64,000 bases of DNA from Hippasteria phrygiana (Eukaryota; Echinodermata; Asteroidea; Valvatida; Goniasteridae), in contig JAZGUH010000329.1 of assembly GCA_037893225.1 (NCBI GenBank), positions 714,172-778,171 on the forward strand. The letters are read 5' to 3'. Positions 59,215 to 63,100 of the stretch are shown piece by piece. The position numbers were made by a program, and so were the translations under genes. How positions within the stretch are numbered: the stretch's first letter is position 1; each line of letters begins with the position of its first letter. Below the pieces are notes generated by a model. The model did not search any database and was not told the DNA's origin. It worked only from the letters and a program-made list of their open reading frames with translations.

Positions 59215-60280
59215 GGGAGAGACCCCCAAAAATGCCCTTCACCCCCCCCCCCCCCCTTCCAATCCCCTCTTAATTTAAATCACTTAATCACAAGTATGAT
59301 TTGTTTAAAAGCACTCTGGAATTGTTGAGTGTTATTTATTTTTTAAAGCAATCACAATGATAAAAAAAATTGGGGGGGGGCCAAATCCCTTTAGCCTCCC
59401 TCGATCCCCTCTTCAATCAAAGTATGAAATCTGCAAAACAAGCAGTATCATTTTTTTAAAAAGTGGTCTAGTTTGGTCTTGGACTCTGCTTAAAGGTAGT
59501 GTGCACGATTAATAATCCTCCTAATTTGTTTTTACTGAATTATTACGAAATACCTTACTAGACTGTAAGCCAATAGTAGTCTCAATCATCCTGTGAAATT
59601 ATAGCACCAGGTGTGCTGTCGTTATCAAGAAAAGTGGAAATATATATCGTTTTCCAACGATTTCCAGCTGGAAAGCGTTGGAAAACTGCCCTGTAGCCTT
59701 TAGTCAAGGCGCGCGTGGCTACCTGGACGAGTGGCGCGCCCCGGACATGCTGGCATTCGGGGCGCGTCACGCGCCCAGATAGCCACGCGCGCCTTGACTA
59801 AAGGCTATCATCCGCCCGACGGTTGAAAACGAGTGCCGTTTTTCTCTCGTTTTTGTTCGCCACCCAACAACGCAAAACAGTGGAACTATGTTTCCTATAA
59901 AATACTAACCCCCAAATCCACCCATTTCTGAAAATTGCAACAATGACCAATCATGTACACTGCCTTTAACCCATGCCTAAATGACTAGACTCAGTCAACC
60001 AGTCCATTAAGAATTTCGAACCCGGATACACGTAAGCATCTTGGGAAATTGCAAGTACACTGTATACCTTTCTGGTGACCTCATAGTCCTCGTCACTTAT
60101 TATTGGCCTGATGGCCAGTAGATAGTTGTATAGCGTCTGCTGGAGGGGCGGGACAGGGAGGCGGGAGAGGGACTGCTGGTGGGCAAACATCCGGCCTGGC
60201 TGGGCCTGTTTACGGCCCAGCATCGCCGCGGCCTTCTCTGCAGCTTTAGTCATGGGGCTGATGTTAGCCGACTGCCGCAT
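33584..60280 (-). CDS. CRAT: Carnitine O-acetyltransferase, 13 exons
   Basis: Joining 60,280-60,068, 58,103-58,017, 57,032-56,860, 52,593-52,425, 50,958-50,787, 49,101-48,914, 48,111-48,011, 45,580-45,455, 43,781-43,659, 42,736-42,601, 40,923-40,861, 40,004-39,867 and 33,802-33,584 gives 1,908 nt (635 residues plus stop). All borders are AG/GT and all phases agree. The enzyme moves acetyl groups between CoA and carnitine in mitochondria and peroxisomes. Visible hallmarks are LPVPPLQQ near the N-terminus, PGVVFPRQNF, LSSCRVPG, HRNTWG, GGGSQANSCNRWFDKT, catalytic His about residue 349 in YEHCTAEGPP, YGRTDTIRSAS, LSTSQ and FGPVVPDGYGVCYNP. The length is close to the human enzyme (626). The C-terminus is AKL, a PTS1 signal. 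The first 40 residues are Ala-, Lys- and Arg-rich with few acids, compatible with a mitochondrial presequence. The start Met directly follows a splice acceptor, so upstream exons may exist. Confidence 0.93.
33993..34382 (+). mobile_element. Tc1-like deletion derivative
   Basis: CAGTGGTGTGCAAAATTATT at left, AATTTTGCACACCACTG at right, with TA on both sides. It keeps the last part of a transposase frame (34,098-34,223). Located in CRAT intron 12. Confidence 0.85.
34098..34223 (+). pseudogene. Tc1-type transposase C-terminal remnant
   Basis: The frame reads WNELQKTWNSISVETLRKYI, DTMPERCD and ends VKFDKTRW before TAG. The 'W..I..E.L...I.TMP.R' pattern is the C-terminal end of Tc1/mariner DD34E transposases. 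The catalytic core is deleted. Confidence 0.7.
34961..35402 (-). mobile_element. GTGACCCGCTC-ended MITE, copy 2
   Basis: Inverted relative of 30,285-30,724. Left end TAACCCGCTCCAGAAAAAGG next to a poly(G) run, right end TTTTTCCAGAGCGGGTCAC. Confidence 0.75.
35707..35877. mobile_element. MITE with TGACGTCA-containing ends
   Basis: TATAGAGTACCGAAGTGATG then ACGTCA at left, TGACGTCAGACTTCGCTACT then CTATA at right. The element has short inverted ends, each with a CREB/ATF-type core. A related fragment is at about 3,585-3,685. Confidence 0.5.
36069..37380. mobile_element. hAT MITE with 8-bp duplication, interrupted
   Basis: Ends CAGTGTTGTAGTCAAGACC and GGTCTCGACTACAACACTG, flanked by aaagccac at 36,061-36,068 and 37,381-37,388. 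Left subterminal repeats are CAAGACCCTG and CAAGACCAGCA, four copies each. The core is split at TTAA (36,201-36,204) by a 1,020-bp element. Confidence 0.9.
36205..37224. mobile_element. 1.0-kb TTAA-type element
   Basis: Begins AGGAGAATTCCAGGGTC and ends GGGTGGACTTTCCCT, with TTAA duplicated (36,201-36,204; 37,225-37,228). The uninterrupted family copies at 17,580 and 32,370 have one TTAA-like site there, which confirms insertion. Frames at 36,522-37,177 have no recognisable motif. Confidence 0.8.
37516..38220. mobile_element. hAT-like element (TAGGGCTGTTC ends)
   Basis: Ends TAGGGCTGTTCATTTTCGAA and CGGGACAGACCTA are imperfect inverted repeats, flanked by identical aattccat (37,508-37,515 and 38,221-38,228). 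The interior has TATTCGAATA-rich subterminal sequence. Its right part (about 37,880-38,190) looks like a LINE 3' end with an (AAT)n tail. It interrupts the LINE reading frame. Confidence 0.85.
38541..39198. mobile_element. DNA element with ATGGGTCTATCCACACTAA ends
   Basis: ATATGGGTCTATCCACACTA at left pairs with TAGTGTGGACAGACCCATAT at right. Interior words (ACGGACATTTGTCACAAAAT, CCGTCCATGTTTG, CTTCAAGA) recur at about 55,450-55,510 and 56,290-56,345. Confidence 0.6.
39331..39770 (+). repeat. 45-bp tandem repeat with telomere-like motif
   Basis: The unit is TATTTATTGTATGATTCTTT then TAACCCTAACCCCCTAGGGG and TTAAA, about nine copies, two with an A-to-G change at TTTTGACCC. The unit length divides by 3, so an open 15-residue repeat frame appears, but I see no start context or homolog. 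The array is followed at 39,805 by GGTTAGGGTTAAG, matching the AACCCTAA-type termini of the elements at 55,918 and 60,660. Confidence 0.9.
39867..40004 (-). CDS. CRAT: CRAT exon 12
   Basis: 138 nt, 46 codons, phase 0/0. Acceptor CTTTCAG, donor GTAGGG. Encodes AINGDAIDRHLFGLKLVA, VPELFMDMSYTAAVHF and RLSTSQ. RHL.GL and the STS motif are family signatures. Confidence 0.95.
40318..40738. mobile_element. TTAA-type MITE, family A, copy 4
   Basis: Diverged ends (AGTTTACACTATTTGC; GCAAATGGTGTATACTGCCT). The core words are shared with the other copies, and the central part (AGTCTAGTTCCCTGAGACCC ... AAAGTATGGTCAG) is shared only with 20,248-20,624. Located in CRAT intron 11. Confidence 0.65.
40861..40923 (-). 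CDS. CRAT: CRAT exon 11
   Basis: 63 nt, 21 codons, phase 0/0. Acceptor GTTTTCAG, donor GTAAGT. Encodes PSEKAHLLRKAIQAHKEYTS A, the 'LLR.A...H..Y' helix of the family. Confidence 0.9.
41191..41326 (+). repeat. 68-bp direct duplication
   Basis: ACAGTGCCACCAGGCCGGAT then GACGCAATTGGCCGCTGTTT and GTGCAGTTTCAATCCATTGT occurs twice, at 41,191 and 41,259, with few changes. Confidence 0.85.
41400..42139. other. Intron stretch with simple-sequence cluster
   Basis: At about 41,450-41,700, variants of CCCACTTTGTGAAAATG and GAATTCCCA(T/C)TT recur irregularly. From 41,800 on no pattern is clear until the hairpin at 42,140. Confidence 0.35.
42140..42320. mobile_element. Fold-back element, 180 bp
   Basis: GATGACCTGGTCTTTACCGG, TCAATAATAACC and GACCGCTGTTAATGGAC at left pair with the complement at right. 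The loop is CTCGCCTTCGGCTA. This is a strong hairpin in CRAT intron 10. Confidence 0.65.
42330..42530 (+). repeat. Dispersed repeat shared with 57,700-57,905
   Basis: Words such as GCTAAGAACGGGCTGTGCAG, CCAAGCATAAA, GGATGAAACC and GAACAATACAGTT recur inverted at 57,700-57,905. The family is unknown. Confidence 0.5.
42601..42736 (-). CDS. CRAT: CRAT exon 10
   Basis: 136 nt, acceptor CCTACAG, donor GTAACG. Encodes LYGHSTATYESASLRKYKYG, RTDTIRSASVDS and FVRTMGDSTKK. TYESAS and GRTDTIRS form part of the carnitine/CoA site. Confidence 0.94.
43659..43781 (-). CDS. CRAT: CRAT exon 9
   Basis: 123 nt, acceptor CTTTGTAG, donor GTAAGC, phases consistent on both sides. Encodes LGSDVQISCFSFEPFGKDFC and RISPDAFIQLAIQLAFF. 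FGK and SPDAFIQ are conserved. Confidence 0.93.
43986..44193. mobile_element. MITE with ATAAGCCAGTTCGG ends, copy 1
   Basis: ATAAGCCAGTTCGGTATTTC at left, ACCGAACTGGCTTAT at right. Nearly identical interior to 51,058-51,271 (GCGCACGTGTTAAATTCAAT, GTGTGTGAACGCAAAAGG). Located in CRAT intron 8. Confidence 0.75.
45455..45580 (-). CDS. CRAT: CRAT exon 8
   Basis: 126 nt, acceptor GCTGTTTCAG, donor GTAAGT. Encodes HNASVESSGSLPVARSEPKR and LDFNLDRETIEAIEDAKYHI. It corresponds to the linker with 'P.KL.F....I...I..A' in relatives. Confidence 0.88.
45689..46446. mobile_element. hAT-like element with 8-bp duplication, copy 1
   Basis: Ends TAGGAGTGTGCATTTACGGG and GGATGCACAGCCTTA, flanked by identical attaaaaa (45,681-45,688; 46,447-46,454). 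The interior matches 53,637-54,681 (TAAATCTCTGAAATTGCTGT, GCAAGATGCAAGTGTGTACA, CCATAATCTGGAAC). It holds the GGGTACTC array. Located in CRAT intron 7. Confidence 0.9.
46217..46430 (+). repeat. 8-bp microsatellite (GGGTACTC)n
   Basis: About 26 uninterrupted copies near the right end of the hAT-like element. The sister element at 53,637-54,681 has only a single unit at the same spot (GTCGGGTACTCGGGTACCCG). Confidence 0.95.
46920..47170 (+). mobile_element. tRNA-derived SINE, family B copy 1
   Basis: Starts with a box B region (ATGTGGGTTCGAACCCCACC), then TGTTCTTGGGCAAGACAC, CTCTACCCAGGAGTATAAAT and an AAAGTGCTATATAACC tail with (ATT)n. A second copy lies at 58,375-58,570. This is a SINE with a conserved body and a simple-repeat 3' end. 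Confidence 0.6.
47391..47888. mobile_element. pogo/Tigger-type MITE
   Basis: CAGTGGAACGCCGCTATAAC then GAACA at left, TGTTCGTTATAGAGGCATTC then CACTG at right, with TA on both sides. Additional subterminal CTATAACGAAC repeats are present. 'CAGTGGAAC..TATAACGAA' ends are typical of pogo-like mariner relatives. No transposase. Confidence 0.75.
48011..48111 (-). CDS. CRAT: CRAT exon 7 (catalytic histidine)
   Basis: 101 nt, too short to show as a long frame. Acceptor GTTTTGCAG, donor GTAAGA. Encodes FMIGADGEISLQYEH then CTAEGPPITAMIDHSLHY. The His of YEH is the general base of the family (about residue 349 here). It starts in phase 0 from exon 6 and ends two bases into a codon that exon 8 completes. 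The plus-strand frame over this region is its shadow. Confidence 0.93.
48149..48201 (-). other. tRNA-like SINE head, copy 4 (partial)
   Basis: The minus strand reads GGCAAGATAGCTCAGTTGG and AGAGCGCCGGTACGG, then a shortened T arm. A diverged relative of 27,741-27,813, abutting CRAT exon 7. Confidence 0.45.
48369..48440 (+). other. tRNA-like SINE head, copy 5
   Basis: Reads GGCAAGATAGCTCAGTCAGT and ACAGGTTCAAATCCCAC, followed by CAGTTTTCTTTGTTCACTTT as in the other copies. With copy 4 it forms an inverted pair. Confidence 0.55.
48914..49101 (-). CDS. CRAT: CRAT exon 6
   Basis: 188 nt, acceptor TTTTCTCAG, donor GTGGGG. Completes an Asp codon, then KVNRAAFEEIKRSIFMLCLD and GGGSQANSCNRWFDKTIQ. 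The RWFDK segment is near-invariant in carnitine/choline acyltransferases. Confidence 0.94.
49450..49870 (+). mobile_element. LINE RT C-terminal and 3'-UTR fragment
   Basis: In shifting frames it reads SVASLSLFYRYYHARCS, RHSTRLAVSSHHFTV and SLWNSLPSTCFPSTYN-like segments, the usual C-terminal end of CR1/L2-group LINEs. Then TTGTAGCCCACACCTTGAGC and TGTGTGGTGTGAT follow. Several frameshifts make it an old copy. Located in CRAT intron 5. Confidence 0.7.
50019..50458. mobile_element. TTAA-type MITE, family A, copy 5
   Basis: AGGTAGTGTACATGATTGG at left, CAATCGTGTACACTACG at right, TTAA on both sides (50,015-50,018; 50,459-50,462). It has a central inverted repeat around CAAGGTGCGCGTGGCTACC. Located in CRAT intron 5. 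Confidence 0.8.
50787..50958 (-). CDS. CRAT: CRAT exon 5
   Basis: 172 nt, starts phase 0 after TTCTAACAG and ends one base into a codon at GTAAAA. Encodes LFSLDVYDSQGKPLPISEIH and VNILTSEHRNTWGKIYKKM. A broken partial duplicate of the 5' half lies upstream at 51,278-51,426. Confidence 0.93.
51058..51271. mobile_element. MITE with ATAAGCCAGTTCGG ends, copy 2
   Basis: Close to 43,986-44,193. It sits exactly between CRAT exon 5 with its upstream intron and the partial exon-5 duplicate. Confidence 0.75.
51278..51426 (-). pseudogene. Partial duplicate of CRAT exon 5
   Basis: About 150 bp matching 50,881-51,032. In the CRAT frame it reads FSLDVYDSHDKPLPISEI, then QS and a TAG stop, so it cannot serve as an alternative exon without breaking the protein. 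The duplicate includes the 5' part of the exon and the adjoining intron. The splice acceptor is degraded (TAAGAG instead of AACAG). Confidence 0.8.
52425..52593 (-). CDS. CRAT: CRAT exon 4
   Basis: 169 nt. The first base completes the Ser codon from exon 3. Encodes NSLPVDYMGSQPLCMDQYHK, ILSSCRVPGIKKD and PKQIIIAHNNH, then the donor GTGAGT. Confidence 0.93.
52657..53388 (+). mobile_element. Crypton-like composite element, copy 3
   Basis: Begins TATACAATGCCTGAATAAAT, and the inverted partner ATTTATTCAGGTGGTGTATA lies at about 53,193-53,212. The palindromic module (about 53,218-53,384) then ends CATTATTTGTATA. It is in the opposite orientation to copies 1 and 2. Located in CRAT intron 3. Confidence 0.6.
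52924..53145 (+). pseudogene. Crypton-like recombinase exon, copy 3
   Basis: Starts MADDVPEPRFVLLTEDKILE and has GDADAANTKKQM, then a stop. The later YAVKRLNEFARRAGTTIE and FYAGLRR-like parts continue with a second break. A degraded sister of 4,470-4,769. Confidence 0.5.
53490..53625 (+). repeat. Dispersed GAGCATGTGCG-type repeat
   Basis: Three to four imperfect 18-20-bp units of TAGTTCTGAGCATGTGCG, followed by GTGAGAACAATGGACAAGAA and CCGGTATGTC, as at 21,842-21,940. Confidence 0.55.
53637..54681. mobile_element. hAT-like element with 8-bp duplication, copy 2
   Basis: Ends TAGGGGTGTGCATTTATGG and GGATGCACAGCCGTA, flanked by identical tctcaaaa (53,629-53,636; 54,682-54,689). It is interrupted by the TTAA-type element 53,900-54,488. 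Located in CRAT intron 3. Confidence 0.9.
53900..54488. mobile_element. TTAA-type element (AGGGACACATTGC ends)
   Basis: AGGGACACATTGCTTTGG at left, GGCGATGTGTCCCT at right, with TTAA at 53,896-53,899 and 54,489-54,492. The centre is a hairpin (CGGTCCGCCATTTTGTAG / AAAATGGCGGACCG). A lone left end of a related element is at 42,789 (AGGGACACACAGCC after TTAA). Confidence 0.85.
54700..54936 (-). mobile_element. Partial hAT-like element related to 37,516
   Basis: In inverted orientation it shares GAATATTTGAATATTCGGTC, AAATACTAAATTATTC and the GTTCATTTTTGAA end with 37,516-38,220. The other end is missing. Confidence 0.5.
54940..55110 (+). mobile_element. LINE 3'-UTR fragment
   Basis: TGTAGCCCACACCTCGAGTG and GCCTTTGGCCAGGTGATC match the 3' regions after 49,810 and on the minus strand near 36,050. 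There is no coding part. Confidence 0.45.
55111..55917. other. Intron stretch with no clear element
   Basis: AT-rich, with T-runs at about 55,690-55,720. The words around 55,450-55,510 match 38,730-38,810. No exon-like frame. Confidence 0.35.
55918..56291. mobile_element. AACCCTAA-ended element filled with GGAGGATT repeats
   Basis: Left TTAACCCTAACCTTCC, right GGAGTTAGGGTTAA. The interior is many imperfect copies of GGAGGATTTTGGAGGATT, at first in the complement orientation. Same family as 60,660-61,295. Confidence 0.6.
56860..57032 (-). CDS. CRAT: CRAT exon 3
   Basis: 173 nt, starts phase 0 after TTTTTGTAG and ends after two bases of a codon at GTAGAA. Encodes LSEWWLHKAYLEFRSPVVLH, VSPGVVFPRQNF, and FIAGVLDFKQLID. 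All are standard family segments. Confidence 0.92.
57473..57612 (+). repeat. GTCAGTCA-type simple repeat
   Basis: Irregular repeats of GTCAGTCA, GGTCAGTGA and GGTCGGTCAG over about 140 bp in CRAT intron 2. The frame over it is Ser/Val-rich and artefactual. Confidence 0.7.
57700..57905 (-). repeat. Dispersed repeat shared with 42,330-42,530
   Basis: Inverted copy with the same order of words (CTGCACAGCCCGTTCTTGGC, ATTGTTCTTGAATGGG-like). Located in CRAT intron 2. Confidence 0.5.
58017..58103 (-). CDS. CRAT: CRAT exon 2
   Basis: 87 nt, 29 codons, phase 0/0, bounded by TTTCAG and GTAGGT. Encodes IVTEFGKPGGSGESLQ then LIERSQKMDNW. The GG..GE.LQ and '.ENW'-like end match the helical segment following LPVPPL in the family. 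Confidence 0.88.
58375..58570 (+). mobile_element. tRNA-derived SINE, family B copy 2
   Basis: TGTGGGTTTGAACCCCACCA, then TGTTCTTGGGCAAGACAG, ends AAAGCACTATAAACGTATAT and (AAT)n. It parallels 46,920-47,170. Confidence 0.6.
58571..59040 (-). other. A-rich stretch, possible LINE tail and SINE start
   Basis: The minus-strand frame 58,658-58,933 is Phe/Leu/Cys-rich because the plus strand is AAAAC-rich, so I do not call a gene. TGGCCGAGCAGTCTAGCA at about 58,956 resembles a Leu/Ser-type box A, perhaps a SINE start. Confidence 0.3.
59050..59420. repeat. G/C homopolymer cluster with short duplication
   Basis: Runs of G or C (59,061-59,070; 59,084-59,091; 59,196-59,217; 59,241-59,256; 59,372-59,380) separate two copies of AGCACTCTGGAATTGTTGAG (59,100 and 59,310). 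Confidence 0.6.
59494..59965. mobile_element. TTAA-type MITE, family A, copy 6
   Basis: AGGTAGTGTGCACGATTAAT at left, CAATCATGTACACTGCCT at right, TTAA at 59,490-59,493 and 59,966-59,969. The centre is an inverted repeat around TAGTCAAGGCGCGCGTGGCT. Located in CRAT intron 1. Confidence 0.8.
60068..60280 (-). CDS. CRAT: CRAT exon 1 (first found)
   Basis: 213 nt, phase 0 at both ends. Reads MRQSANISPMTKAAEKAAAM and continues to SLSRLPVPPLQQTLYNYL and VTRK, then the donor GTATAC. The acceptor CCTACCTACAG lies immediately before the ATG, so this Met may be internal and a 5' exon could be further right. RLPVPPLQQ is the conserved opening of the acyltransferase fold. Confidence 0.88.
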
Positions 60281-60659
60281 CTGTAGGTAGGATGTGAAAG
60301 GAAACAAACTGACATAATAAGGGAGTGTCTCAAAAGTCTGAATGCTCTTCCATTTACCTTAACCTTACATGAAGCTACAGAATACTACTAGTAGTTAACT
60401 GTGTATGCAGTACTATTTGTACTATGCTTGTAGTAATTTTTTAGTACCAACTTCACCCCAAATAGAGTATATATAGTACTATTGTTTGTTGCTGGGGTTG
60501 GAGAGAAAATGTGTGTTACCATCTACTGTGAACTACTGCTTTTCAGAGATGATACATTTTTTTTATCTGAGCAATCCAATTCATTAACACAAATATAATT
60601 TTAAAAACTTAACTGTATTACATAGAAGTAGTACTTTGTATACTGTCATGATACACTCA
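60281..60659. other. Upstream of the first CRAT exon found
   Basis: Either the CRAT promoter/5' UTR or an intron. A splice acceptor abuts exon 1, so an intron is more likely. No promoter motif stands out. Confidence 0.4.
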
Positions 60660-61295
60660 ACCCTAACTCCCTAGGTGGTGTGGAAAATCCTATTGAAATT
60701 GGAGGATTCAGGACTGTTAAAGACAGAGAGACTCAGTGCTACAGAATACTAGTTGTATTTTGTAGTACATACATGTACATGTACATCTTCACCCCAAATT
60801 AACTCTAACCCCCTAGGCCCTTATTGCTAGGAAACATCCTCAATCCTCCTCAATCTTCCAAAATCCTTCTGTGCTTCAATCACCATTCATCCGCAATCCT
60901 CCAAAATCCTCCTGTGCTTCAATCACCATTCATCCTCAATCCTCCAAAATCCTCCGGTGCTTCAATCACCATTCATCCTCAATCCTACAAAATCCTCCTG
61001 TGCTTCAATCACCATTCATCCTCAATAGCATACATGTACACGTATTAACCCTAACCCACCTCAATCCTCCAAAATCCTCCTTGCAGTTTTAGAGGATTTT
61101 GGAGGATTGAGGATGAATGGTATTTCAAGCAAGGAGGATTTTGGAGAATTGGGGATGAATGGTGTTTCAAAAAAAAGGAGGATTTGAGGATTGAGGATGA
61201 ATGCATTTTTTGGGGCAGGGCAATCGGAGGATTTTGGAGGATTGTATGAGGATGGTTCCTATTCCTAGCAAAAAGGATCTAGGGGGGTTTAGGGT
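60660..61295. mobile_element. AACCCTAA-ended element with AATCCTCC repeats
   Basis: Left CAACCCTAACTCCCTAGG, right CCTAGGGGGGTTTAGGGTTA. Inside are four direct blocks of CCTCAATCCTCCAAAATCCT with GTGCTTCAATCACCATTCAT (about 60,850-61,025), then the complement orientation to 61,240. The peptide frames here are repeat artefacts. Confidence 0.65.
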
Positions 61296-61785
61296 TAATG
61301 AGCATAATAAGGAAATAATTTGACGAAATACCAACGCCACGTTACAAATCACAACTCAGATGGGCCTCGAGCATACTGTACTAAGGCTGTTTCGATATGA
61401 GGATACATGTATTTCCCGATATTTTTTCCATATCGAAAATCGAATCAGTCCCTTTAAAAAAAACGGAATATCAGAGAATTTGATATACATGTACCGAAGA
61501 ATATCGCGATATGTTGCTTTTCGCAGCATTTCAGATTTGTCTAAGTGTGTATTAAGTGTGAATTACACATGTATGTAGTCCAGTTTATCTTGCCCGAATA
61601 TCCATTTATTTCTAATAGATTTGACAATAGAATAGTACATTTAAAACGTATGATGTACTAAATATGTGTCGTTTCTTTTACCATTTTCTAAACCCCGACA
61701 TGACTTCGTCGCCGTCATATCTCCGTGCCGTTTATTATACATAGCGCATGTGCATGCATTGCATCGAATCGTCGGTACATGGAGT

Positions 61786-62145
61786 AGTCTTGGTCAAGTG
61801 CAAACAACCACACTAAATGCTACCGTCTTATTCCCATTGTACAATGTACGTACAAGCAGGTAATAACGCGTAGCGAACTTCGTCTTGAGAAAAGACTAAA
61901 ACCTAGGGTATGGCAATTGTTGCAATAAGGCCAACCCCTATAGCACACCTGCGTGTGCGCGTTGCATTGTTAGTGTAGTCTTGTCCAAATGCAAGCAGCC
62001 GCATTGAATGCCACAGTCTTATTCCCATGGTATAATGCACGTACACTCCGCTAACTTGTAGCGAACTTCGTCTTGAGAAAAGACTAAAACCCTGGGTTAT
62101 GGCCGGCCCTATAGCACACGTGCGTGGCATGCATTGTACATGTAC
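61786..62145 (+). repeat. Tandem duplication, about 190-bp unit
   Basis: TAGTCTTGGTCAAGTGCAAA (61,786) and TAGTCTTGTCCAAATGCAAG (61,976) begin two parallel units, both with GTCTTATTCCCAT, TAGCGAACTTCGTCTTGAG, AAAAGACTAAAACC and CCCTATAGCACAC. Confidence 0.8.
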
Positions 62146-62630
62146 AATGGTTGTCTGGTGTTAAGATATACAATACGATCTTTTTTTGAAAGCTCATATG
62201 TGTGATCGTCCATGGAATAAATTATCAGCTGTTACTAATCAGCAATGCTGAAATAGAAACAAACGTTAATCTTTCTAAAGTGCCGTGAAGAACCAAACTG
62301 AAGAAATGTCATAGTACTCCAACTTCTCAACGAGTGAAGCCTTGTCAACCCGGCCCCGATCTTGGCGGCCCCCATTCGCGATCTCGGTAGCCCCAATATT
62401 AACAAATTAAAGCGGACCCGAGCTCAATCCCCGGGCGTGCATGGAGTTGATTTCTTTTGCAGTTTCAAGCTACATGAGACCACCCAAAACAAAGCACCCC
62501 AATTTTAATGCCAAAAAACTTGAAAGTGGCGAAAACTTGGCTCATAAACACTGCGATAATTTATGCCAAAGAAAGTAAAGAGATCAGAATTTTGTTGATG
62601 TAAGAAGCAATATTTATGAATGAATCAAAG

Positions 62631-62774
62631 ATGGCCTCCTCTGCCTTGAAACCACTTCAAAATTTAAGAAAAAACCATCAATCAGCATACGAGCAGTTTT
62701 TGGGAAAATTTCGCGAGTTTCCGGATGTTGGTAAAGCGATCATAGTTTTGATGCCAAATTTGCATATTGCGTGA
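62631..62774 (+). other. Candidate first coding exon, unrecognised
   Basis: An ATG in good context (TCAAAGATGG) opens MASSALKPLQNLRKNHQSAY and EQFLGKFREFPDVG, then reads to a stop at 62,774. A donor-like GGTAAAG falls right after DVG (about 62,733). Composition is protein-like and divergent from the CRAT strand. I do not recognise the family, and a chance frame is possible. Confidence 0.2.
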
Positions 62775-63019
62775 ATCTAGCTACTATTGTTACGGCAGCC
62801 GTCTTTACGGAACTGCCTAGTTCCCCGACGTAATGTATTCAACATCACGATTGGAACCAGACTATCAACCAAATGGTTCTCGGACTTTATTTCCCCTTTT
62901 AAAAAAAATCTCCAAAACCACTGAATCAAAGGGAAGAAAATTAAATCTCCTTAAATAAAAATATCCATTTGATTAAAAACCTAAAACTTAAGAAATTGTT
63001 TTGAAACTTTTTTTTTTTA

Positions 63020-63100
63020 TCGGACAGTGCAGCATGGATTCGACCTAGGGTCAGCTATCAAAACTAACGCTGTACCAATTGAGCTACCGAAGCGCTCTGG
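63020..63100 (-). mobile_element. tRNA-like SINE or decayed tRNA
   Basis: The minus strand reads CGGTAGCTCAATTGGTACAG, then CCTAGGTCGAATCC. Box A and B matches are at proper spacing, but the ends do not pair as an acceptor stem. Confidence 0.4.
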
